A program made the position numbers and the translations under genes. The notes beneath the pieces were generated by a model. The model made no database searches. It saw only the letters and a list, made by a program, of their open reading frames with translations, and was not told the DNA's origin. Shown one piece after another: positions 10,606 through 23,076 of a stretch of 64,000 nucleotides of DNA (positions are counted from its first letter, which is position 1; each line of letters begins with the position of its first letter). This stretch comes from Aphis gossypii (taxonomy: Eukaryota; Arthropoda; Insecta; Hemiptera; Aphididae): NCBI RefSeq assembly GCF_020184175.1, contig NC_065531.1, positions 63,194,806-63,258,805 on the forward strand, given 5' to 3'.

Positions 10606-11625
10606 CTTTTGGTCAAAACAAATAATTTTTAATAATAATTAAGTACGAATATTAAGTAGGTAATAACCGGTCACCCGGTTTTTGTAAATTTGTAATTTAC
10701 TATTTTTATAATGGTAAAACGGTAAATTAAATATGTATAAAATATATTATAGTATAATGTAAATATTAGTTGTAGATATAATAAATATTAGTGTACCTAT
10801 GATATATTTTAATACCTACTTAAGTATTTATTTATTTAATTTTTTTTTTCAAAATTATATTATACAGTTTTAAATAATTATCCAAAAGTTTTAAATAGGT
10901 AATTGACATTGACTTCTGGCGTTTTTGCAATCATCAATTCTATTGTTCTCTATTTTTTACCGTTTTTAGCAGTAAATGCAATTTTTTGATCTTAATGTCA
11001 TTATTTTATATTTTAAGATCATTTAACTAATTTTTAGTCGTTTTTGTACAATGTGGGGCGTTTTCTGGAATTTGTTCAACAAATAGTGAATTTTAGCAAC
11101 ACATATTTCATGGAAGTTAAAATAAAATTTTTAATAATTTTAGAAATAGGTATTATATAGCTTATTTGTGCATATTATATTAAAATTAAAAAGCTTTTAA
11201 GAATATTTTAGTCTTTTAATGGCATAATAGTGTAGGTACTATTTTGTGATTTTTAGTAGGTACATGTGAAACAGAAATTATATTACCTGTTATAAATATA
11301 TTAAGTTTGTACGTATAGTACCTAGTTTAATGTTTAATAATTACTACCTATGAAACAGCCAACAGGGTATTCTGTATCAGAGTTTTCATTTAACTTTGAA
11401 GTTTGAAATTAATTTTGTCAGGAGTGTATTCCGGATCCTTGCCGCTGTCGGCTGTCATAATTATCTACATCTATCTGATTCTGGATTGCATTCAAAATCG
11501 TTATCTGCAAAAATAAGTTCCACCGATGTATAGGTAATTGTTTTAAAAAGGGATTTTTATTATATAAATAGGTACTTAAAAATTATAATATTTTTCGTAA
11601 CCCTTGATAATACTACAAATAAATG

Positions 11626-11693
11626 CAGTGGCATATTTTCAAAATGTTTCTGGTCCAAAACCCCTGAACCCCCTCTCCCTAAATACGCCATCG
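11626..11693. mobile_element. 68-bp hAT-type miniature element
   Basis: Starts CAGTGGCATATTT and its inverse right end reads CGATGGCGTATTT. It is flanked by a perfect 8-bp direct repeat, AATAAATG, at 11618-11625 and 11694-11701, the target duplication size of hAT transposons. It is far too short to encode anything. Confidence 0.7.
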
Positions 11694-12224
11694 AATAAAT
11701 GAATATTTACTAACAAATTTAATATTAATCTTTTATATTATTATTATCGGATTTATTTTTACATAAAAAATGAACTTTTTATAAAAAGAATAATTAATTA
11801 ATCTTATCTTACAATATTGTTTTAAATAAAATTAAATAAATGCAACGAGGAGCTGTGCTCAACGTTATTCGTCACGCGCATATGTATCCTAAAATTTTAA
11901 TAAAGTATCTCTAATTACATTAAGACCGATAATAACATTAAGACATTAAGGTACCGAATTTAAAGGCGTCATATCATATGTATCACAATATGCCCATCAA
12001 ATGAATAGCAAGTCAAAATACAATATTAAATCTGCTGGTCAATATTTATGAATCATACAACATCAATATCTTTGAAAAATAGCTTACTTAACTTGTATAA
12101 TTGCATTGTAATTTTCTAATATTTAAGATAAAAAAATTGTAGCAAGACATGGGTGTTTTGATTGCCTATATCAATAAAAAACACAACGATGTATTAATAT
12201 TATTCATTACTAGGGTTCGAATTT

Positions 12225-12360
12225 TAGAGCATAATAACTAATAAGCAACTAAAAAGCACAAGATTGTTTTAAAAAAGCAAAAAAGAAGCATATTTTTTTT
12301 TTTTAAAAAACAACCAAAAATTAAATTATCTAGTCATTAAAATGAATAAAAAAATTAACT
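12225..12360. repeat. Dispersed repeat, copy 2
   Basis: Second copy of the repeat at 552-720, in the same orientation, differing by small gaps and substitutions. It lies in the spacer between the enolase promoter and the TIR element at 13162. Confidence 0.6.
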
Positions 12361-13161
12361 ACCGTCTACCACGCATTTCTCTAGATTTTCAGTAGTTAAA
12401 CTGACTCGATTGTCTGACAGAATATTTTTATACGTAGAAACCGAACTTCTATTTATCTTTCAATTTACTTAGTACCTATATAAAATAATAAAACATAAAT
12501 TAATATTTTGAAGTTAGGTATAAGTAAAAATTAAAAAATGCCCATTTGATTGACGAAATAGGTATACAGTAAACATTTTTATAAAATGCAAAAATCATTA
12601 TTAAATCATATAGGTCCTTACTCCTTATATACATGTTTTTATTTAAAATTTAAAATATGTTTATATGTTTATGTTAGGTACGAGGAAAGTGGAGGAATAT
12701 ACCTAAACTAACATTGTCCGGGCTCTGTAGGTATTGAATATATTTAAAAATTAAATAAACCTATTGCTGAAGAATTAATATTTTTATCTAAAAGTTATTC
12801 GACAATTTGACAATTCGTCATGAATAAATTGAATATTATTTATTATTATTAAATTATAGTTATTTTAAAAGTAATGTTATAGGCACACAGGCCACAGGGA
12901 TAATATTTTATTATTTTATTTATTATCTCATATACATGATACATTATTACGTATAATGGCACTATATGAGTTACAAAATCGACCAGATTTTTTTATTTAC
13001 ACAGGTTGGTCTTACATAATGTTAATGTATTTTTGTATATTTGTGTTTATTGTATTGCAAGTACACCTATAATAACATTAGCCAATCAAATTAGAACATT
13101 TTCTTGTTAATTTTCTTAAAGAAATTTATACTGATGGTACCTCATTAGCCTGGATAAACAC

Positions 13162-14405
13162 ATGGGCGCCCATTGGTAAAATTTTAGGGATGAGGGTCAA
13201 AATAAAAAAATTCTCAAATGTAAGATATAGTCAAGATTTAATGCTATTTTTTCATATAAATGTAAATATGCCATTTTTTTTAACTACACTTTTTACTCAG
13301 TAAGTACGATAATTTTTTTTTTTGCATATTTCCATCCATCATAAAAAATATATAGGTAATTAAAAAAAAATAATCAAAGAGTATTTTTTTTGATGATTTT
13401 TTTGTGATCGTGGATATCACGTATTTTTTATGTATTTATACTTTTTTATAAGATTTTTTGGAATAACTTTTTAAGAAAAAAAATACGAGAATATTCGAAT
13501 TAACTTTTGTATTCAGTGCTTTAAAACACACATTTCCGGGAAAACAAATTTAAACTGCATTTTCTCTGAAAATTTAAAACACAATAGTTGTTTATATATC
13601 ATTTAGGTAACATAAGTATATTATAGGAAATGAATAACATTATAGGTACATATTATAGTAATTAATCAAATAATTACTTACCAGCGTTATCAATAAACGA
13701 GAACGATGTCACGCTTGCACTTGTGAAATAATTCAAATAAAATGTCAAAATATTAAAATAATGTGGTCATCATGAGCATAATGCTCAACGATGAAATGAC
13801 TGCGAAGTGTGCATTTCAATTAGACCACAGATCTATGAATTGGTCAAAGGAAATCCACGGATGTTAATACTTAATTTTATATAAAAAATTATATTATTAT
13901 TCAATGATAACAATAATACTCGTATATCAATATACCATAACAGTAAAACACGTATTTTTCATAAGCCGTATAGTTCTTTATTATAAATAGCATGCTAAAT
14001 AAAAACACGTAGTAATTAATGAAAAAATAAAATATTATTAGATAAATATTTATTACGTATGATAGTAACTATATAATATGAGTATTCTGAATCGGATGCG
14101 TTTTATGGATATTCAAAAATGTATAGGTAATGATAAAAAAAATATGAATCTATTATTTTAAATAGAATATTCATTTCATCAGCTATGTTAGAATAAGTAA
14201 CAAATATTTTCCTACGAATATTCTTTTAAGATCAATATTTTACCATGAATATATTGTTATAAATCTTCTACGAATGCGGAATGTTCACGAAATAATTACC
14301 TATATATGATTCAAATGTAATATTAATAGAATTAACAAAATTGAAGAAAGATTGTCCATGATATGAATGTTACTTGGGTTAATCCCCCCCCCCAATGGGC
14401 ACTTA
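13162..14405. mobile_element. TIR element of unknown class with 11-bp target duplication
   Basis: Exact direct repeats TGGATAAACAC at 13151-13161 and 14406-14416 bracket 1244 bp. The ends are inverted repeats sharing GCCCATTGG: left ATGGGCGCCCATTGG, right (inverted) TAAGTGCCCATTGG. A run of ten Cs lies just inside the right end. No transposase frame was found. Inside, on the minus strand, AACGCTG followed by GTAAGT (13681-13676) is a strong splice donor. An 11-bp duplication points toward a Mutator-like or other DNA transposon, but the class is not established. Confidence 0.6.
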
Positions 14406-14610
14406 TGGATAAACACCTTTTTTACATATTGTGAATTGTTTCCGGCTGTAGAGTTGATGAAGTCTACCCTCTTTTATTCTAATTTCATATAAATTATTTT
14501 TTACTGTAAAAAAAAAAATAAATACTAATACAAAAGGTATTTTATAATTTTAAGATTAATTACCATTTATCAGAAAGTATTTCTCCTAGTATATTGACCA
14601 AAGATTACAT

Positions 14611-14952
14611 CTAACTCAATTCACATAATGAATTTATATTTTTACATTTTTTTCTTATTTTACTGTAAAAGTGATCTACATTTAAATTTTTTAAATTTCT
14701 TAACTTGAACTTTAAGATTTTTAGCAGTATTTTTGATCGATTTAAAGAAATTGATTCTATTCTCGATTTTATCATTTGATCGTTTTCATCTTTTTCAAAA
14801 AAAAGTTGTTTTGTACTATCCTGATCATTTCCATCAATTTTTTCGTTTATGTTTTCGACAACAGATCCACAGCAAAGAGCTTTTTCTAAGTCTTCCTCTT
14901 ATTTTAATGTAGAGATTAAATCTCTTGGAATTTGGATTGATTTTAGACAATT
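14611..14952 (-). pseudogene. Coding-like minus-strand segment, probably a gene remnant or terminal exon
   Basis: A 95-codon frame runs from 14898 down to a TAG at 14613-14611. It is rich in Lys, Glu and Asn and contains the readings EEDLEKALCCGSVVENINEK, FFEKDENDQMIKSRI and DHFYSKIRKKCKNINSLC. In the same frame, 17 more codons upstream (14952-14902, including LKSIQIPRDLISTLK) are interrupted only by one TAA at 14901-14899. It lacks an ATG at the start, so it is either a last exon with an acceptor near 14900 or a pseudogene with one premature stop. AATAAA on the minus strand near 14477 would suit a 3' end. The family was not recognised. Confidence 0.4.
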
Positions 14953-15419
14953 TTAGATGATGTTCCAAAATTTGAAGTTAATATTTTGCTATTTATTTAA
15001 ATAAAGAATAACGATTTTAGTTATTTTGTTGTAATTCAAAATTATAATCTGCAGGGGTATACAACTTTTAAATATAAATATAAATAAATATGAGTGACCC
15101 ACCTAGTTTTTTGAAAAATATCATTGAATTATTAAACATTCAAAAATATTTTTTAATTATTTTGTTTCTACTATACGTCTATACGCTTCTACTATTTAGT
15201 TATAGACATACTTACTAAGCATATCAATTTGTTTGATAAATATTAGTTATTACGGCGTATATCAAGTGTCAATTGCCAAGCTAATCTATAATAAATTAAT
15301 AATTTTAATAAGTACAAGGTACCTTATAATACACATCAATTAGGTTTTCGGTACTTAACTAGGTAATATTTAAGTCTGTCAGCGAATTAAATCGCGCAAT
15401 TTTATTTATTCCAGCATTA

Positions 15420-15559
15420 TCTTGCCGGTTGGCAGTACTGAGGTGACCGACCGGTTGTATGTGGCGCGCATCCGTGCCCCGTGAGCCTTTCGACGACGGT
15501 CTCTCCCGACGTCATCGTTTTGGCTGCTTGGGCAGTGGCACGGCTCACTCCCGGCACTC
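15420..15559 (+). promoter_or_regulatory. GC-rich, TATA-less promoter region
   Basis: An abrupt GC- and CpG-rich island in AT-rich DNA, with a near-CRE GACGTCAT. It leads into arthropod-type initiator matches TCAGTC (15558-15563) and TCAGTT (15562-15567). No TATA box is evident. It directly precedes a leader with a strong splice donor, so it is read as the distal promoter of the plus-strand gene. Confidence 0.55.
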
Positions 15560-15705
15560 AGTCAGTTGTTTTCCAACGTTTTTCGCGCGTTGACTGTTTT
15601 TGGTGTCCAAACGGTTAGTTGTGACGAGTGCGATATTAATATAATTTTTGCCGAGTGCTTAATTTTCCGATTAGATTTCAAGTATTAAAAAGCTGCATAC
15701 CAGAC
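15560..15705 (+). other. Non-coding first exon, distal 5' UTR of the FAM110-like gene
   Basis: Runs from an initiator (TCAGT) to ACCAGAC followed by GTAAGT (15706-15711), a near-consensus donor. It has no convincing coding frame. The next plausible plus-strand acceptor found that leads to coding sequence is at 24225. Assignment to the FAM110 gene rests on strand, lack of another gene between and matching downstream phase; transcript evidence is needed to confirm it. Confidence 0.5.
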
Positions 15706-17970
15706 GTAAGTTCAACAATATTTACTCATTTTTTATAATATTTAGGTATTTTATAGTATAATATGAATATCGATTAGGTACATTAGTGTAAATATTTTAT
15801 ATATATTTGAAACCCAGTAATGTAGTAAACTAGTAAGTTATAGTAGGTAATCTACAATTATACACGTCAATGTAACTTTTTCATAAGATGCTGAAATTGA
15901 TGTATATATTATAAAATATTTATATATAATATATATTTATGAAGAGACGTTAAATAATATACTTATAAATAATAAGACTATATTTATATTATATAAATGT
16001 AATGTTGTGTGTTTTGGAGGTACCTACCAATAATTATAATATAGTTATTACCTACTTAAGACTTTTTTTAAAAACATAAAAATACTAGGTAGTGATTACT
16101 AATAGGTACCTACTTATTAGTTATTAGTTAGGTACTAAATTTATAAAAATTTTTTAGTGTACAGATTACTTTTTTACTATTTAATGTCCAAGGAATGTAA
16201 TTCTATTTTGATAACATAATCTTTTTTTTTACAAAAATTGTCTCGATTCATCCATCATTATTTATACCGACGAGTGTAGATTTTAAATGATAAATAAATT
16301 ATCTGGGTAATAATAAAGTTTAAAGTTACATTACATTTCATAACTTATCTGAGGAATAAAACGCAAAATAGATTTATTAGGATACTACAGTATTACATTA
16401 TTAGAGCAAAGAGCATCGATGTAGGGAAAATTTGTGCAAATTGAAGAACAAGACATTTTAATTAATTAGGTATGTTAAAAAAGAGAGATCAGGCTAATTA
16501 AATAACAAACGATTTAAGTGAAAAGATGAAGTAGGTAAACACCACCAACGATGAAGTGTAGAAACTGTAAATGAACTTGAATGTGTGATTTAGTAGCGAT
16601 ATTGGTTTTATTTAATGGTTCTCAATTAGCGAATAAAATCATTAAGCTTTACAGGGTAGATAACATTAATACATATTCATTTTCTGTAAGTAAAAATTTA
16701 AGTTTTTAAGAGTTAATTAATTTTGTTAATAACATTCAAAATAGTTATTAGTTTATCACCAAATAATTGATTAGTAAATGTATTAGACACTCAGTCAGCA
16801 GCTACCATCCACTATTTTTTGGAGGTTTCGACCAACATTCTTATATACGCTTATCGTGTGTGCGATGTGCCACTGGTAGACTGATATTTTTTAATAGAAA
16901 CGAGTATAAAGTATAAAGCCTTGATCTCTTACGTGTTATTTTTGTAATTTTACTTGACTATATCTTTCTATTCTGATACTTTATAAGGAATTATTGGAGA
17001 CCTTTAAAAATAAATATACTTATACATTATGTATGTCTGAGTTTTATATGCATTAGGTAATTATTTGATTTTTATTGATTTCTTTGATGAATAATAATTT
17101 AATTAATAAAAATTTCTCAAAACTATGAGTATTTGAATAATATGAATTTATTTGTTCTCTAATACACCTATTAATATTATAATACATAATTATAACATTT
17201 AAATTAAAGTTATAAATTTAAGTACAATAATACATCAACCAATATTATTTTTGTTTTTTGTTTAAGATCCGAAACTGATATTTATATATATATAATATTA
17301 ATATGTATAATGCTTTATAGTACTTTTGCTGGTGGGTTGGTGGCAGTCAAGCAGGTTATTTTGTAAATATTACGTACCTATGTAACAATAAAATAAATAA
17401 AAATATTCATGTGTGAGAATACGACATTGAACTTGCCAAAAACAATCAACATGATTAGTTATTAGTTATTACGTATTACATATTGTTATCGATTTGAAAT
17501 TTTACATCATAGGTAGATGATATTTATCTGAAAATAGAACTGGGAAGGCTCCACTGGTATATATATATATATTATTTACAAAAAAAAAAAAATCTAAACA
17601 ATTAAGTTATTATTTGGTATTATTAATTTTGTTCACAATAATAATGTAAAAACAATTTGGTTTCAAGTTTTTATTTCCATGGAAACGTGTAAATGCCCAG
17701 GTGTTATATAAAGAGGGTTACCTAATGGGCTACTATTACTATTACTTATATTCATATAGAAGTAAATTAATTCTAAACAAAGGGACCATAAAAACGCGTG
17801 TTTTATATTTTTTGATTAAACATGTTTGGTTATAGGATATTTTTTCAACTTGTGATCTTAGAGGTTCTCAATCATTAGCTGCCAAATATTTAGAATTATA
17901 AATAATTTTGTAAAGTTTCTAACAAATTGTTGTTGGTCTTAATACATTTTGGTTGAATGCTTGAAGTACC

Positions 17971-18389
17971 CAGTCGCGTATTTCACGAAGATGTGGGACA
18001 ATGTGGGGCTATATGGGCAATCAAACCCTCCCAATCATGGGCCAAGTAATTTGTTTGCATATAAATATAACGTATAATTTATGTAAAGACAAAATTACGA
18101 AAATGTATAAATGTGATCGTATAATTTATAAATTTTAACAAATTAATGGAGAAATATTGATTTCATAATTTAGTAAATATTGTTAACTGTTATTTGAGTT
18201 GTATAATTTTACTTACGTTTCTCAAGAGGTGTAAAATATTTTAGTACAAAATGGATCAGTAGTTATGAGTCAAAAGCATAAGCTGATTTATAAAAAAAAA
18301 ACCAGTGTACTTATGCGTAGAGTATAATATCTTAAATATTAAATGTAGTATCTTACCCCTTACATAGAATTAAGTCAAATACGCCACTG
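17971..18389. mobile_element. hAT-type MITE, about 419 bp
   Basis: The left end CAGTCGCGTATTT and the inverted right end CAGTGGCGTATTT match at 12 of 13 positions and resemble the ends of the 68-bp element at 11626. The flanking octamers are GAAGTACC and GAAGCAGC (6 of 8 identical), consistent with an aged 8-bp hAT target duplication. No transposase is encoded. It lies in the long 5' intron of the FAM110 gene. Confidence 0.65.
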
Positions 18390-20053
18390 GAAGCAGCTAG
18401 TAGTTAAGCTTCCCCTATAAAAAAAGTGATTCACCAAGTATGCTTTCTTTTCAATAATGCAGTTATTCAAAATCTTATTTTAATTGAATGTATATTAAAT
18501 ATTTTTATGTATTTTAAGACCATATTTTCAAATTCTCGAAATTGTTTGCACTACATAAGAAGTGTCTTGTGAAGACTGAAGATACAAAATTCGGTTTTTC
18601 TATTGTAAATTATTTACTTAATTTGACAAAGTATAATAACAGCAAGTTCAGTTAAAACAATATAGGTTCTAATTTTTATACATTTAAAATTTAGGTTGAT
18701 AATTAATTACCTTTTACATATAATAAAGTGTTTTTGATATTGAGAAAAAAATGTATGCCCTAATTTTGTTATTATAAATTCTCAAAATATTAGTGCTTAT
18801 TACTGCTAACGAAAATATTTTAAATACTTTTTAAGAAATTATATTTTATAATTAATTCAAAATATTTAACAATTTTAATTAAAGTAACTAAAATATAGTT
18901 GTGCTTAATCTTATTTAGGTATAACTATGTTGATATATGTATATATTATGTCCACCTTTATTTTTTACACACAGTATAATTTTCTAAATATCAGACAAAT
19001 TTTAAGGTCGATTATCGCGAATCAATTCATATAATTATAATTAACACCCCTGAAACTCGCAAATGTTGTCTCCATCTTCATATCTTAATACGGTAACATA
19101 TGCTAAATTGCTAAATATAATACCTTACATTCTATAATAACTCGCTTAAAAATTAAAACATCATAAAATCCAACGTGAAATTAGGACAATTTATTAATAA
19201 TGTTATTCTTTTTAAATTTTATTATAGCTCAATGCTTTCTTAGCTACACACAATTGAGTTTGTTGAACGCGAATTTGCCATATTGTACGTTTGTAAGACG
19301 AAGATAACACATCATGCTGGTGTGACCGCTCTTTAAATAAATAATTGAATAATTATTATTAATTTTATGATCAACATATCTGGGAAATTTTTTTAATATA
19401 TTATATTACTTTTAGTAATTACTACTTAAAAACTAGGTATTAATAGTGGTATAAATAAACTTTAAATAATTTCAGAAATAGGGGTTGACCCATCGTGATC
19501 TGTTATAAGAATCGTGTTCCGTATGCAATTATTTATCAATTATTATTATTGGATTTAAATTGAACACATCCATTATTACAATTACTTACTCAATATAATC
19601 GAAATATGCTACAACTTTGACGGTTTTTTTTTTTTTAAATATTTTGCTATTATTTAATTTTACTACAAATTACAAAAATTGCTTCATATATTATTATGTA
19701 TTTTTTACTTATTATTCTTATATTTTCAATAAGAATAATTTATTGAATTATTAAATACTTCGATAAAATATCTAAAGTATATCTGGTATGTTGTAATATT
19801 GTTTTAAAGTAAATTATAATAAAAATAGGTACCAAAATCAAAATAATTATTAAATATTCTTTTAACAATTAATATATGTTTATTTTATAAGCTATTGTTC
19901 TATTATTTGTTGGAAAAAAAAATACCTAAAAACATTGAAAATATTAATAAAATGTATCAAATATATTAAGATATAATTTATTAATTACTATAATAATTAA
20001 ATTATACCATGAAATTTGATTGAATATAAAATGGTAGAATTAATATATCTTCA

Positions 20054-20197
20054 TCAATCATACAATGGTGGAGTCGGTGGAGATGGTGGTGAATATACGT
20101 AAACAGTGACCTTGCCGCGCCCTAAAGCTTTATTGATTTTGTTGTTAGAGCAAAATGAAAGCTGCGCCGCCACCTCCTTCCCAGAGTTATTTATTTT
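20054..20197 (-). pseudogene. Proline-rich reading frame without start codon, unknown
   Basis: A 47-codon minus-strand frame ends in TGA at 20056-20054. It reads GKEVAAQLSFCSNN, then KALGRGKVTVYVYSPP, then SPPTPPLYD. GC content and codon use stand out against the AT-rich intron. There is no ATG and no convincing acceptor. It could be the C-terminal exon of a gene fragment or the inside of a transposon. No family was recognised. Confidence 0.2.
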
Positions 20198-23027
20198 TTA
20201 ATAGGGATGTTTTGCACATGTGATGCTGCTAACCGTTTCTTTTAGTTTATTGGTTGCTATTAAGTACCTACGACTTACTACATAGATTATTTTTTTTATT
20301 TTGCTATGGTAAAACATAAAATATCTATACTTTTTTTTTATTTATATGATTTTTTATTATTTATAAAATTAATTAATACCTACTTACATACTTTTATATT
20401 ACAAGTTTTACATCGGTGATCTTATTTTTCAATTGTTTTTAAAAACTATTATACATTTATTTAAAGTATAATTTTAGTGTTCTGTCATATATAAATAGCT
20501 TAAAAATATATAATATCTAATATTATATACTATTAGGTATAGCTTATTTATGTATAAAAATAATAACCATTAATTTGTTTGAATATTTTAAATGTAATAA
20601 TTTTAAAAGTAATAATTTTAATAAATATCTGCTAATGATGTATGTATATATTTTTTATATATAAGCTTGGCAAGAAAATAAGTAAAGTAAACAAAAATTT
20701 GTTGTTTGCAAAAAAAAAAAATCAAGAATCAAGGCTTTAATATGTAAAACTAAGTAGTTATCTACATTAACTTAACTTTAAGTTCCACTTATAAGTTACC
20801 ATGTATTGTATACAGTACAATTGTATATGGGGGGTGGAGGGTATATTTATATTTAATATACAATTAAATTGTATACATTTTTAATTAGCTAAATATATTT
20901 TATGATAAGTTGTAAAAATATAACAATTTAATGATTCACTAAACTTTAATAGAAAGGTTTAGTCCACTAAACCATATTTAACTGTTTAAGTGTGTATTAG
21001 TTTACTATTCATTCGTTAAATAATTAGTGATTATTTATGCATCCCATCAATAGAAATGTTGACACTGAAATGTAGTTATAATTTTTAATAAACTTTTGGA
21101 TACTAAATTCATACTTTTTTTTTAAACTAAGTCGTAATATAGCAAAATAATAATACAATTTATAGTTTACGTTTTCCTTGTAAAATATATGTTTGATGGA
21201 ATCCCTTTTCAATGAAGAATTTCTGTTTATTTTCTGATTAAAATCGCACACATAATGACTTCTCTATAATAAAAAAAAAACTAAAAAATTGAAAGAAAGA
21301 TTATAACTTGTCATTTTTTTTAGATAATGCATGTATAGAACTAATGAGTTTATAATGTGTTTTCTGTATAGTAGTAAATTACCTACGTTCTATTTGATTT
21401 TACAAGCTAGTGTTTATAAAATTTTGATAATTTAATTTTTATGTTATAAAAATAATAATTTAATTACGACGTGGTATATTGTGTATAAATTATATATAAT
21501 ATATATAAATTAACATTTACGTTTAGGTATATACATATCTTAAGTAGTATAAAAAAATCTCAAGAATTTAAAAAGATTACCTTAAAGTATACTTAAAAAC
21601 ATTTCTAAAATCAGAATTTGATTAAATTAATTATTAAAGGAAATAATACGAATGAGTTTGGTGAATCACATTATATAGAAAATAAACATTACTTCATGTA
21701 AACAATATACATTTAATTTTTTTTTTTCAGTATATTTTAATTGTTTTAAAATTTGTTTGTTTATTGAATAATTTAATAAATAATAAATATATTATTTATT
21801 ATATATTTAATGTTTATCCTTATCATTAAGAAAAAAATTCCATATTAATTAGTAAGTACAAAATGAATAGGTAAAATAAATTAATCATTTTCCTATGTTA
21901 GTTATTAGGTATTATTCATTAGATAACATTAACTGCGTGATGTATGATCATCATTAGTGTGTAAACTATAAGAATGCGTGTATAGCTTATGGTTACTATA
22001 TTTTACAACTGTACCAAAAATATACAGCTTGATGGTTTGCTAGACGAATTCGACCGAAACTAATTGTCGGCACATTATTACACATTATTATATTGTTGTA
22101 TGTTATCCAAAAGGTATACGCAACGACAACTGTAATAGAATGATGAAATATAATGCGTTTTATATGCGCTATTATAACGAATTTGTGCTGATCTTTGTCA
22201 GCATCGAGATTTCTATAACATAGCACCACCTTCAGTGTCCGTGACACGATTCGTGAGAGGACAGTTGAACCATACTACTTATAGGTATTTATGTTTGTAT
22301 GAAAACATGTACATAGGTACCTACAAGTATATGACAACGAACAGGGAATAACAAAGTGCTGAGAGAGATTAAAAACGACCAGTATAATTATCGACCGTTG
22401 GATGTATTATAATGTCCAGGTCATTAAAATCCTAGAACAATGCGCAAAACTGACTGTGTCGTTCCGGTGGATTGGACGTGTTCAAATAATGTAAAACCCA
22501 GCTTCAATGGTAGTAGGAGAGGGAACCAAACTGGTGAAAGCAGTGACATAAATGAGATTTCCCGTTGACTTTTGTGGTGCTTTTGATGAACATCTAATAT
22601 CCTAGCATGAATGAATAGATAATGTACTATTAACTTATATTAATTATTATCTATATCATTTTTTGCAATATATTTTTAATATTTTTAAACAGTATGAATA
22701 TTTTAAATAACTATAATACAAAAAAAAAAAAAAATAACTAGAAATAAATTATTGTTGTTAATTATTAAATATAGGTAGGTAATATTAATAATTTAATTTA
22801 CATGCATTATATTTTATTCATATAATATTTATAATATTATGTATATTGTATAATATATACATAGGTTTTCGTACGTAGTTAGTAAATTAAATAATATTTT
22901 TTCACTTTAAGTATTTTTAAATATCCATCTACGTGAATTAATTTCAAAAATAATTAGAGATTCAAATATTGTTTGCAGCTGTTCTCGTACATAATATATT
23001 TCAGATAGTGTATTATATTATCTATGG

Positions 23028-23076
23028 CGCGACGAGACTCCGTTATGCTGTAACGGATATATATTATACCGTCGCG
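23028..23076. repeat. Nested GC-rich hairpin in intron
   Basis: Outer arms CGCGACG (23028-23034) and CGTCGCG (23070-23076) enclose inner arms CCGTTA (23040-23045) and TAACGG (23051-23056). The two stems are exact and set in AT-rich DNA. Function unknown; it may be a transposon relic or a structured RNA. Confidence 0.6.

Larger units (their letters stand above)
10326..13161. other. Intergenic DNA upstream of enolase
   Basis: AT-rich. It contains two strong palindromes (10445-10470 and 10515-10554), a CRE-like octamer, a 68-bp hAT element (11626-11693), a possible short exon or remnant on the minus strand (about 11390-11504) and one copy of a dispersed repeat (12225-12360). No intact gene was found. 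Confidence 0.5.

Noticed and set aside
12205..12225. GGGTTCGAATTTT, similar to a tRNA T-arm
   Set aside because: No acceptor stem, D-arm or anticodon arm could be folded around it.
21996..22247. 83-codon minus-strand ORF
   Set aside because: Slightly less AT-biased than neighbours, but no motif, splice site pair or supporting context.
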